Of a DNA stretch of 64,000 nucleotides, positions 12,195-21,985 are shown piece by piece. Made by a program: the position numbers and the translations under genes. The stretch lies in assembly GCA_030386875.1 (NCBI GenBank), contig CM059566.1, positions 44,180,068 to 44,244,067 of the forward strand, read 5' to 3'. Under the pieces are notes generated by a model that saw only the letters and a program-made list of their open reading frames with translations, was not told the DNA's origin and ran no database searches. The stretch is from Morinoia aosen. Taxonomy: Eukaryota > Arthropoda > Malacostraca > Amphipoda > Talitridae. Every line of letters starts with the position of its first letter. Positions within the stretch are counted from its first letter, which is position 1.

Positions 12195-12530
12195 GCGGGG
12201 TAAATTGGAAACTTAAAAGAGGGTGATCAATTGAACACTTAAAAAGAGGACTGTAAATCAAACCATTGAAAAGAGGAGAGGATAATAAATTGAACATTTA
12301 CAAAGCGAGCAGTAAATTGAACTCTTAAAAGAGGTAGGGAATTGAATGCTTAAAAAAGCGCAATCAATTGAAGACTTCGAAAGTGGACAGTAAACTAAAC
12401 ACTCGGAAAGAGGATAATGAATTGAACACTTAAAAAGCGCGCAATAAATTGAGCACTGGAAAAAGGGAAATACATTGAATACTTAAAAAAGGACAATAAA
12501 TTGAAAGCGCTCAATGAATTGCATACCTAA
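12195..12530. repeat. Diverged AT-rich minisatellite, about 27-30 bp
   Basis: Roughly eleven or twelve loose copies of AAATTGAACACTTAAAAAGA followed by a purine-rich segment. Copies differ by substitutions and small indels, so the array is old. Confidence 0.75.
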
Positions 12531-13204
12531 CTTCCCGCTCATAAGCAGCAAATAAGCCCAATATAATCACTAACGCGGCGGTCACCACACAACAGTGGGG
12601 AGAGTGGCGGTCCTCACCAGCGACTGCCCACGCAACTGTAGCGGTAGGGCGCTCACTGTTCCGGGACGTGGGAGACCTGCGCACTCGGATAGCTAGTAAA
12701 GCGTAGCGTGTATTTGGAACCCTGAAATGCTCCTTTAGGCGCGACAGGATAGAAATGCTCCAATTCGAACCTGAACCAAAGCATAACACTCACAGAATAA
12801 CGGCAAACATATGAACATAGAAAAGTGAATCTCATACAAGTATTCATGTACGACACTCGGGACACAACTTGCAGCATGAAAAATTGGTGACAAATGTAGT
12901 AAATACACCTCAACACAACCCGTACTGCAAATAAACATGTTTAACACTACGCGAGTGATGGAGCAAGCAATGAACGCATCGCAACGCAAAAACTTGTGCG
13001 TTTCATCGAATTAAAAAGAGTAGCTATAGTGAAGTTTGATAAATGATATCCTGAATATGCAGCCACCTGCCGTAAGACAAGGAGTCGTTGTGTGTATAAG
13101 AGAAGTACTTCATTAACAACTGGAGTACGTTCTCAGCTCTTTTGCCGCCGATACTTAGGTACTAAATTATTGATTTAATGCAATAATATTATATATTTGT
13201 AATG
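12531..13204. other. Unassigned stretch
   Basis: Overlapping minus-strand open frames of 84-92 codons at 12511-12989 lie in different frames and have no family motif. I regard them as chance. Confidence 0.4.
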
Positions 13205-13275
13205 ATGCACAGGGTTTCAGAGCAAAAGGTACAAAATTACATATCAAGTAGAAAATGTCAAAATAAACACTTTTT

Positions 13276-14029
13276 ATCGAGAGCTCAAAGTCTAGTCACC
13301 CCCAGAAACAGTTAATGAATCTGGTACGGGAAGACACTGCTTCCACAAGGTTTTTTCAAATGAAATAAATGTGCGAGGAGTTCGTGAGAATCGAACTCAG
13401 GACCAGAAATCACCGCGCCAACACGCTATCGACTGCGCTATCGACCACCCTAAAAGGTGATCGAAGCACAACGAAAGCAATGTTTGGCGCAGTGTAAGCA
13501 GGCGCACTGTCCTGACAGATATATTTTTATTCCCATATGTATCGAGAGCTCAAAGTCTAGTCACCCCCAGAAACAGTTAATGAATCTGGTACGGGAAGAC
13601 ACTGCTTCCACAAGGTTTTTTCAAATGAAATAAATGTACGAGGAGTTCATGAGATTCGAACTCAGGACCAGAAATCACCGCGACAACACGCTATCGACTT
13701 TCGTTGCTTTCGTTGTGCTTCGATCACCTTTTAGGGTCTCACGAACTCCTCGTACATTTATTTCATTTGAAAAAACCTTGTGGAAGCAGTGTCTTCCCGT
13801 ACCAGATTCATTAACTGTTTCTGGGGGTGACTAGACTTTGAGCTCTCGATACATATGGGAATAAAAATATATCTGTCAGGACAGTGCGCCTGCTTACACT
13901 TCGCCAAACATTGCTTTCGTTGTACTTCGATCACCTTTTAGGGTGGTCGATAGCGCAGTCGATAGCGTTTTGGCGCGGTGATTTCTGGTCCTGAGTTCGA
14001 GTCTCACGAACTCCTCGTACATTTTTTTT
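13276..14029. repeat. tRNA-derived SINE-like array forming a large palindrome
   Basis: A unit of 265 bp begins ATCGAGAGCTC at 13276 and repeats from 13541. A second, inverted set runs to 14029. On the plus strand near 13930-14010 the unit has a tRNA-like A-box region (TAGCGCAGTCGATAGCG) and a B box (GAGTTCGAGTCTC; GTTCGATTC in another copy), plus a T-arm-like TGAG/CTCA stem. Inverted arms of about 290 bp (near 13355-13660 and 13736-14020) flank a spacer of about 75 bp. The whole insertion is bounded by an exact 11-bp duplication, AAACACTTTTT, at 13265-13275 and 14030-14040. It is not a functional tRNA gene: no complete cloverleaf is present and the copies are embedded in a longer repeat. Confidence 0.8.
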
Positions 14030-14148
14030 AAACACTTTTTGTTCTCTAAAATTTTCCGAAAAAAATTGGGTTTATGAGATATTAGTTGTTTATTGTTTTA
14101 AAAGATGAAATTTAATGACACAATTACTCGCAGAATTTCTTATGAATT

Positions 14149-14766
14149 TACATACATACATACATACATACATATACCAGGCTTCTCCTCCCTATGGGAG
14201 GGTAGCCGACAGCAGGCCACAATCAACACTCTTAGCACTAGGAGGCGAGAGAGGCAGCACTGGCCGCACCAGACTGCCAGGATCAGCAGCAGCCCAGCAC
14301 AACCACCTTCCACAGTCAGGCCCGACAGCCATAGCTGGTTTACCCCGACCGCTTCATTGAGTGCAGCCCCTACTCACGCACAGGATAGGTCAACCCCACC
14401 ACACGCGGGCAACTTCCAGTACTGCGTCACAAATAAAAATTACCTTCTTATGCACTGCCCCCCCTCACTTCTGTCCGCAGCCATCCCTCTCGCCACGTCC
14501 ACAGTCAGACCCCTCTCATACAAAGCACGTTTCACCCCATCCATCCAACTCATCCGTGGTCTACCTCGCGCTCTAAAACCACTCACTTCCGACGTATAAA
14601 TCTTTTTCACCAGCCGCTCAACATTCATTCTTTCAACATGCCCAAGCCATCCAAGCACTCTTTCATCCACTCGCCTGCTCAACTGTTTGATAACACCCGT
14701 CTGCCCCCTAACCAACTCATTCCTGATCCTATCTCTTATTGTTACTCCATATATGCTCCTCAAACA
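14149..14766 (-). mobile_element. 5'-truncated non-LTR retrotransposon (LINE)
   Basis: This minus-strand LINE is bounded by an exact 10-bp target duplication, CTTATGAATT, at 14139-14148 and 14767-14776. Its 3' end, at the low coordinate, finishes in a short tandem tail of ATAC/GTAT repeats (14149-14175). The GC-rich segment 14176-14440 is the 3' untranslated region. The remaining coding part is the tail end of ORF2. Truncation at the 5' end and a simple-repeat tail are typical of target-primed reverse transcription. It inserted into the Tc1/mariner-type element. Confidence 0.88.
14440..14766 (-). pseudogene. C-terminal end of LINE ORF2
   Basis: The open frame reads CLRSIYGVTIRDRIRNE, then RVDERVLGWLGHVERMN, RLVKKIYTSEVSG and RGRPRMSWMDGVKRAL. 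This is the conserved region after the reverse transcriptase in many insect non-LTR elements (usually R.LRWFGHVERM ... GRGRPR..WMD). About 108 codons of the element remain; the endonuclease and reverse transcriptase are lost by 5' truncation. The open frame extends a few codons (to 14784) into flanking DNA, which is not part of the element. The exact clade cannot be decided from this tail. Confidence 0.82.
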
Positions 14767-14796
14767 CTTATGAATTAACTTCACAAAAATTGTTCA

Positions 14797-15170
14797 AAAT
14801 GTGTTCCACCTACATCAATGCACTTTTGAAATCTTAACCTTTAACGCCTGCCGGATATTAGGAAATACGTCTGGCATTCCAGAACTCTCACCAGCAGCCA
14901 CTGCAATTCTGGCCACGAAATCTTCCACAAATTCAAAGGGTGTAGCATATACGAGGATCTTCATGTGTCCCCCCCCAAAAAAATAAATCGAGTGGAGTCA
15001 CGTCAGGATCTTAAAGGCCATACAACACAACCATTTCGCTTGATCCACCTATTATGAAATTGACCATTCAGAAAATTTCGGACACTAATATGGTAGTGTT
15101 CAGAAGCGCCATCATACTGAAACTACATACATTCTTTTTCTTATTATTGCAAGTGGTAGATATTTGAGGA
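14797..15170 (-). pseudogene. Tc1/mariner-superfamily transposase fragment
   Basis: Read on the minus strand, one frame gives FQYDGASEHYHISVRNFLNG and a WI.RNG..VWPLRS stretch. After a one-base frameshift comes DVTPLDLFFWG, and later the region around FPNIRQALKV. This is the C-terminal catalytic half of an IS630/Tc1/mariner-type DDE/D transposase of the insect kind usually reading QDGAPPH ... SPDLTPLDFFLWG. The aspartates of DGA and TPLD are still visible. Upstream, 15170-15780 should hold the N-terminal half, but I can recognise only weak similarity, so it is decayed. The enzyme cannot be active. It lies inside a pair of matching long terminal repeats, which supports the call. Confidence 0.75.
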
Positions 15171-15934
15171 ACTCGAGAAGTACTTACTTCTTCTAAGAAA
15201 GCTCTGTAATTATTCCCGTATTCAGCAGTTTGTAACGTAAATTCAAAATAAATATTGCGAGTAATCTAACCTAATTATACCCGTAGTGTGATTATTTACA
15301 CATTTTTCTTATATGTTTATTTGTTGTCCGCTTCTGAAGAAACATAGGATGTCTGAGTTTGCGGTCTCATGGATACCGAATTCTTCAGTATAACATTAAT
15401 ATATGGCCTTTACAAGCATTGATATGTTTCAATTGTAACAGGATGTGTTCGTTTAGGATAGGTTAGGTTATATTGACAGAATTTTTAAACGAGTCTATCT
15501 AGGAATTTTCACGGGTCCGACGAATTACCACGGGCTGCTACTACCTAAAAATACCCGTGGTTTATTTGATTTGAGTCCGCTTCTTCCATTTCTCTGTCAT
15601 GCTCATCAAGATAGCCACAATGACCGTATCTGTGGGACGAGCTTCACCAGTGCGCAAGTACAATAATATTTTTTATCAAGGGTACTGTAAGGATAGATAT
15701 TTTTGTTGGTCATCCACGTCTGGAAAGTTTGTTCAAGAAATGTATTGAATCCCGTCATTTTTGGCGGGCCGTGCATACTAGTTGTGTAATAAAATATCAT
15801 TTAAAACACTAAACAGCTAATACCTATGAAATCCGAGTTTATTTCGAAAAATTTTATACAAGAAAAAGGATTTATTTTGCTATTTACTCCTTGGTGTGCA
15901 ATTTTGAACCTCTTTTTATGAAACACCCTGTATA

Positions 15935-18534
15935 TGCAAATACCACGTAACACATAGTATGTATGTAGCAGCAGCGTATTACATTAGTGCGTAGTGGCAT
16001 ATTAATACAATACATTCATAAGTGCTCACATGTATAAGAGTGTAACGTCTCTCACCTTACTTCAAGTTTTTTCAAAGTATTTTTTTCAAGCCCCGCAACT
16101 AAGGCCCGCTTTCTGTATACAGCACTTACAGGTATCTAGTCTTAAAACTACCTTCCGATCTAAAGGCAAAGTATGTAGAAATGTGTACAAGTAATTTTTC
16201 CTTATTAGGCTCTACCATTTTGAATAATTAATAAAACTGCCGATAACTGCACGTTTTCATCAATATTGCAGCAATACAGTAGAGAGGAGTGAATTAGAAC
16301 ACTTTTGTGGCACGCTCCAAGATCAGTTTGCACCGAGCAGCATTCAGTTTCGTCTAACTATAAATAAAATAGCAAGGATAATCACCTTTAAAATTGGCAT
16401 TATTACTCAACGAGTTTATTATGTCAGAACTAAAAGTCTAGTCCCTTCACACTCCGATTTACGACCCATACTGACTGTTTTGCATTCATAGAAAGAAATC
16501 AGAAAATTATGTGCAATTTCTCGTCCTAAACTTCCGTCTCCTGCGAATATTATCTTATCTTATCTTGCAGTCAAAGTGATCGGAAAATCAGGTACATAAT
16601 TTCATCCCAAATTCAAGTCAACTACAAAGATTTCCTTGATTTCATACAGCCATTGAGACCGTAAGATCGAACCTCTCTTTACCCCAAATTCGTACGACCC
16701 GATTACATAAGCTTGCATTCCACCAAAGAGACACAAAAATCAGGTGAAAGTGCGTAAAACTGCTGGATGTCGTCGCCTGACCCTAAATGAGGTCCGGAAA
16801 TCGAGGCTCCCGCGTGTTCTTTCAGCGCTGAGATAGCGGCGCTCATATTATGGAAAATCAATAGATCATTCGAGAACGGATTATTGCGGCAATAGCAATA
16901 AGCAAGCATTCACGGCTAGCAATAAAAGAGAACGATATCCATCGGGCTGCAGGGAATAACGCATGGCACACAACAACGCAACACGTGCAAATGTCTAGCT
17001 TTCGGTGCGATGGTATACAAACTTTTGAGCTTAGATTGTACTCAGTTTGCTCGTACCACGATGATAAATTTGAGCTATCTGTTTATTTCTGTATTTATGT
17101 TACAAAGCTATTATTTGAAGAATCTTCAGCCCTCGGCTTGAGGCAAATAAAGACAGAACTGCACAAACAAAGCAGTCAAAGAATGAAGTAATGATCAAAA
17201 TACAGAGCCGGAAGTAGTGCTCGAGAAGCGGACAACAGGTTCTGACTGGCAAGCACAAATGCGAGTCTTGAATTTGGTATGGGAGAAATTTAAGGAATTT
17301 AAGGGCAGCTTGAATGCGTAATGAAGTAATTAGGTATTTTTGTCTCTGAAAAATTTTTCCGAATCACTTGGAGTAACTTTCTCAGCTTCTCAGGTAGAGT
17401 CGTTTAGTTTTAAGACATGAAACAACCATGTGTGTACAACGATTTAGAGTTCGGTTGCGACCAGGTAGAACGAAAATTCCCTAAACGAAAGGCCCCCAAT
17501 TCTCAAAATGACTACATGGTTTCTTGGATGAAAAGATACAAGCCCAAAATCTGACATGTGTTCGCTTTAGACCTCGTGGTAGTTAAAACATGTTCCCGAA
17601 AATTGAACCCGAAAAGTGTTCATCATTTTTCGCATGTTTAAAAAATTGTGTAAATGTTGTGATGACTGCTACACGAATTAAATGATTTTGTTATCCTCTT
17701 GGAAATTTAGATTCTAATTTTACGAAGAATTTCTGCGAAAATAGCTTCAAGCAAAGAAATGAAGTGTGAAATAACGTTAGCATTTAAGTAGTTCCTGCCA
17801 TTCCTCATAACTAAGCAACTACTAAGCCGTCAGAAACGATGATGTCACAGCCCATGATGAGCCGAAGTGAGAGCTGCAAGCCCATGAGATGAAGTTAATA
17901 ATGAAAATTTGCAAGCGTAGAAGCAGTAGCAAAAATGCTCGAACAAATACAAAATAGCCTCAAACCTAACAATGAAAGCGGAATTATTTCACCAGACTGT
18001 AAAATTTTCTGCAGATGGTCAATACAGTCCGTGTTGACACTTGCATTACCTGAATCAATTATTTCTGCTCGCCTTTTGAACGCGAAGATTAAAATTTGAG
18101 TCCTTGAAGGAAGAAAATGAATCGTTCGAGAGCGTATTAGTTCTCCCTTAAGCCAGAAAAGATGAACAGCATACGTCTGATATAAGCAAGAAGAAACGAT
18201 GCCGAGAGACATCATGGAACTCAAAATTACGTTGGCCAAAAACTTCTAACAACGACGACGCTCTTCAGCTCCCAGCTGGATCAGATGGACACACGGCGGA
18301 GCCTAATTAGTCGTCAGGGAGGCCACTAAAAGTAAGTCGAGCTTTCTATTCTGCGTTTCCCCCCCCCCCCCCTGGCCTGGTTAAGCATTCACGCCACGGA
18401 TTGCCTCATAAAATGCTTGCCTCATCGCCATGCAAGCTGCTGCCTGCAAAGGCACCGGGAGGCCCTGGGGCCTCCTGGCCAATTCTGGCCAACCTGATGA
18501 CAAATTCTTTCCCCATCCCTCGCTGACTCTCAGC
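15935..18534. other. Unassigned stretch
   Basis: No element is recognised over 2.6 kb. The longest open frame, 114 codons on the minus strand at 17895-18239, and a 68-codon one at 16703-16909 have no family motif. Visible local structure is a C homopolymer near 18360-18372 and a perfect hairpin GGAGGCCC/GGGCCTCC with a 2-base loop at 18458-18475. Confidence 0.4.
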
Positions 18535-18823
18535 CACGGTAGGGGAAACAAGGTAGAGTAATTTCTATGGGGGAAAACACACCTCCTCTTGTCCGGCTAG
18601 CCAATGGAACAGCTTCATTACAGACACGCTGGATGACGTTACCATTGCAACATATCGTTGAGCCAATAGTGGTGCCAGATTTATGGCTAGCAGTGTTGCC
18701 AGGTATGGGGCTAGCGGTGTTGCCAGATGAATGCTGTTATTGCTTCGCTGCTATGACGTCACTATTGCCACACGATAGACAAAAAAAAGACTGGTTTGAC
18801 CCTACCTTGTTTCTTCTACCGTG
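18535..18823 (+). mobile_element. hAT-type MITE, copy A
   Basis: The ends are CACGGTAGGGGAAACAAGGT and, inverted, ACCTTGTTTCTTCTACCGTG, matching three other copies in the window. No matching target duplication is seen at this copy. It is longer (289 bp) because a segment around GGCTAGC.GTGTTGCCAG is duplicated internally. The open frame starting MGENTPP occurs in three copies and reflects shared sequence, not a known protein. Confidence 0.85.
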
Positions 18824-20185
18824 GTCCGCAGACACGGACACACTTCCTCGTTAGTAGAGCACACTGACGTCAGCTCAGAGCTGCGTCTCCCAGCTCATTA
18901 GCGTCACCTCATCAGTTTCTCAATGAGACAAAGAACACTTTCTCACTGTACGTAAATTCTTTCTGCTTCACCGTGTCTGTGCGCGTTATACTTCTCTGTA
19001 ACCCAAAATATATGAATAAGTAAAAATGAATGTAATATGTGGTTCGGGATTCATCAACCATCAACCTCACTTAGTCTGCTGCATTGTACCATTAACTAGC
19101 ATTGGAATTTATATGTTTCATCCTGAATGTAAGCCTATTTCTTCGTCTATGTGTTATAGACGCGCGTGTTGTACAATGCTTTTTGTGATTTAAGTTGAAC
19201 AACTCATTCCCATTACAAAAAATCTTTCCCGACTATGTTATTAGTTTATGATAAACTTTGCGCATCGCTCGAAATAATTTATGGCATTATTATTTGAATT
19301 TTATTCTTTTTAATTAGAGACGCGGTAAGCATGTTCACTTCAATTTGTAAACACCATTTAACAAGAATCTTATAGCTAAACTGTAAGTTTTTGGCTTCAC
19401 AAGCACCAAAAGTACCTTCATACTTTTAACAACATTGGTCGTCTCTGTGCAATCGTTCATGCTCATATATCGATGTGAAGGCTTGTTGTTCCCAGCGCTT
19501 CGGCTTCAATATCTCAACACTTCTCTTTTTTCTTGGCAATAGAGGGCTTTTCAAATTTTTCTAGCTGATAACAAACAAAGGAGAGTTCATTTTAAATGTT
19601 TTGCTTGCATTTGACGCTGCCTCTGTCGTTGATATTAGCAGGTTTGTTGTGGACCTTCAGGAAAGGCAATCTAAAATACAATACGGTATTTGTACCAATT
19701 TTGGTAAATGAGCTGATTATATTCTATTATCCTCAAATAAATAGTAGTTAAGTTAGTTAACATGCGCTGACGGAGGTTGATTGAGGTTAAGGATGGACGT
19801 ATTGATCGTCGGTATACATACTTTTCATAATTACTGTAATAAGTTTTCAGTTCGTTTGCAAGATGACTGATCAGAAATCTTTTTCGTTTTATTCCAGAGA
19901 ATCTCATCATCTCGCAAAACCTCAGCGAATAGTTCTACACTTGCTGGAAAAATCTTCGAATATACTGTTTTCACAATTTTGAAATGTAAGTAAACCTGAA
20001 TAAAAATTTATTAAATATTCACTTCATAAAAACAGTTCAAATAGGAAAAAATCGAAAGATCAAAGACCCTGCAGAAAAAATAATGACAATTATAGTCAAA
20101 TGTACTCGTGATTCCAAGAGTCCTTGCCGTTAATTGAAGTAAGCCATCAACACGTGTCAGTTGTTATATTCGCGCGCTGAACTAA
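18824..20185. other. Unassigned stretch
   Basis: Nothing recognised. A 79-codon minus-strand open frame at 19671-19910 has no motif I know. Confidence 0.4.
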
Positions 20186-20390
20186 TCTATACTATAATAA
20201 GAGCCGCGTCCGTCTGTCTGTCTGTCTGTCAGTCCGAAGCCAGCCGAAGGTGTGAGATGGGCGTATCTGTGATACAAGCTTAATCAATTCCAGCAATTCG
20301 GCCTCATCAACTCTTCGAGAGATTGAAATTTCTTACGGCTTTTCTTTCATTAACCTTCTTTCTTATTGCAAACAACGGGGGGTGGACTAG
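20186..20390 (+). mobile_element. Helitron-like terminal repeat, copy 1
   Basis: The element starts TCTATACTATAATAAGAGCC after an A, then has a (GTCT)n run, and ends near GGGGGGTGGACTAG followed by T. A TCTATACTA-type start and a CTRR end are features of insect Helitrons, but no clear hairpin precedes the end. A second copy lies in the opposite orientation at 28464-28658. It is short and non-coding. Confidence 0.5.
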
Positions 20391-20890
20391 TGTCTTTTAT
20401 ATCTCCAGGCCTAATCCTAAATTTAGCACCATAGCAATGACATCACACTCACACCGCTGGTCGTAAAAACGGCCCCAGTTGTAAAGGAAACCAATGGGAT
20501 TAAAGGATCAGCTCCTTATAAGTTCCATCCAAACTTTACTGAAATTGAGTATATGATCAAAAATTACATGCGGCGTGTAAAGAGATGCAGAGTACTAATA
20601 TATTTACATGTTGAACCGATTTTTTGTGTGCTCTTTTATGTATGTAAATGCTTATCAAATAATAAAATCACAGTCGGAACTATTCAGTGCTTGAGAGATC
20701 GAGATTTTTATCCAGACAAAATTCAGAGTTTGAGCAATTGTGAGCGTTTTCATTGGTTCATTAAGCTGTGCTAAGCGCTTAGTTTGTTGTGACTGACTAT
20801 TTTTAAAACCCCCGCGTCTTATAGGATAGACATAACAATAATAATGGTTTGCAGTTAGGTTTTTAAATAACTCTTCCAGGTTAAAATATA
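20391..20890. other. Unassigned stretch
   Basis: Two overlapping open frames of 73 and 86 codons on opposite strands (20553-20915) have no known motif. Part of the stretch may belong to the terminal region of the minus-strand Penelope-like element. Confidence 0.35.
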
Positions 20891-20903
20891 TATTAGGCCA
20901 AGC

Positions 20904-20934
20904 TTTCGAACTCACAAGTGGAGTTCGTCATCAG
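20904..20934 (-). ncRNA. Hammerhead-like ribozyme core in PLE terminal region
   Basis: On the minus strand CTGATGA (20934-20928) is followed by one unpaired C, a perfect 6-bp stem GAACTC/GAGTTC with the loop CACTTGT, then GAAA (20907-20904). These are the conserved hammerhead core segments in the right order. PLEs are a known host of such ribozymes. The extra base before stem II is unusual, and I cannot draw convincing stems I and III, so catalytic activity is doubtful. Confidence 0.5.
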
Positions 20935-21063
20935 GGCTGAAACATTCACAAGAGCTGGACGCATATGGCTACACACGTACGTATCTATGATACAGGTTTT
21001 TAAAGTAATTATTATTAAGCGGGCTTCTACTTGGTACTGACATCATTCCAAGCACATACGCTG

Positions 21064-21262
21064 TCATTTTGGAGGTAATAATTTATTTATTATCGGGAAA
21101 TAACATGGGGGGATATCTTGTCTTCTATTAATTGATGCGGAATTTTACCTAGAGTAGCACGCTTTTACGAATTTTCTTGACATTGTTTTCGACTCCGTTG
21201 CTAAAATATTAAAATTTTCGATATTCATTTAGTGACCAGTTTCTTGCTGGTGTTGGAAAACG
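21064..21262 (-). pseudogene. PLE C-terminus beyond the LINE insertion
   Basis: The minus-strand frame reads FQHQQETGH, stop, MNIENFNILATESKTMSRKF, VKACYSR, stop, NSASINRRQDIPP and ends with TGA at 21064-21066. ETGH, a following IL/E segment and an RRKF-like motif are the normal end of a PLE GIY-YIG domain and tail. Together with 21986-23205 it formed one gene. About 25 residues expected between the two parts are absent at the LINE junction. Confidence 0.75.
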
Positions 21263-21263
21263 T

Positions 21264-21985
21264 TACTTGTTATTTATCGGAGCTGAATTGAACGTGTATG
21301 TTCCTCAAGGCAAATCTCACTACCTGATCCAGTGGATCATAGACTTGATTGTACAGTTCTCTCCAGGATCAATAGTAATTGAATGGATCCCAAGCCACTG
21401 TGGCATCAAGGGGAATGAAGCTGCGGATGCGCTGGCAAAACAAGCACTCAACCTACGGCTCAAGGTAGACATTCCCCTGTGCACCAAGGATTTCCTGGAA
21501 AAAATCAAGCTTTTCTATAGGAGAGAGTGGGAAAACAATTGGGCAAAGCTCCCTCTACACCTACGCAGCTTCAAGCCTTGCATTAGCAACACAATACCAT
21601 CAAATCTCGCAAGGTCTCAACAAGTGGCGGTGACAAGGATCCGGCTGGGGGCATGCCTGCTGAGCCATGGGCACTTTTATACAAAATCATCTCCCGCTAC
21701 GTGCAGTAGATGCAATCGAACAGAGGATCTGCGCCACCTGTTTATGGAGTGCCCAGCATATGCAGCAGAAAGAAGATGCTTGTTGGAAGCATGCCACAAA
21801 GAAAAACTGCCAGTCACCTGGGAAGCCATTATAAGCCCCAAGTTTCCAGCACAAGCAATTGCCACTTTCTTGGCAACCACGGGCAAGATGCCCTGCATAT
21901 GAGCTGCTGAAACTGTAGCGGTCAAGGGCGCCCGGGCCTCTACTGGTGGGACGCCATATTCCAACAAGTAACAAGTAACAAGTAA
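21264..21985 (+). mobile_element. 5'-truncated I-like LINE inserted in the PLE
   Basis: This plus-strand LINE fragment has a coding 3' part (21265-21902), a short 3' untranslated region and a tail of three AACAAGT units (21963-21983). It interrupts the minus-strand PLE. No clean target duplication is visible: the left flank has GTTACTT and the right GTTCTTC, possibly a degraded one. Confidence 0.82.
21265..21902 (+). pseudogene. LINE ORF2 C-terminus: partial RNase H and zinc-finger-like region
   Basis: About 212 codons stay open. Residues 1-40 are the middle of an RNase H domain, with IVIEWIPSHCGIKGNEAADA and LAKQAL carrying the conserved His and Asp region. The remaining part has TRIRLGACLLSHGHF and CSRCNRTEDLRHLFMECPAY, the CCHC-type block found after RNase H or RT in I/Jockey-group LINEs. 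The N-terminal RNase H residues, the reverse transcriptase and the endonuclease are missing. An open frame without stops suggests a comparatively recent insertion relative to the decayed PLE around it. Confidence 0.88.

Larger units (their letters stand above)
13205..15934 (-). mobile_element. Tc1/mariner-superfamily transposon with two nested insertions
   Basis: The left terminal inverted repeat begins near CACAGGGT (13209) and is split by a later insertion. It resumes at 14030 with CTTTTTGTTCTCTAAAATTT. The right repeat ends at CACCCTG (15931), next to TATA. Aligning the left arm (13205-13275 joined to 14041-14125) with the reverse complement of 15780-15934 gives a continuous match of about 150 bp, including CAGGGT, AAAATT, AAAATAAA and GTTTAGTGTTTTAAA-like blocks. 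Removing the two insertions and their duplications leaves about 1.36 kb, the usual size for this superfamily. A transposase fragment on the minus strand agrees with the assignment. Confidence 0.8.

Noticed and set aside
13380-14020. Functional tRNA gene suggested by A and B boxes
   Set aside because: No complete acceptor and anticodon arms; present as multiple partial and inverted copies inside a larger repeat, so SINE-like.
18567-18854. Conserved open frame starting MGENTPP, also at 52564 and 23473
   Set aside because: It lies wholly or mostly within copies of one MITE, extends past the element end in one copy, and resembles no protein family. Similarity reflects the shared element.
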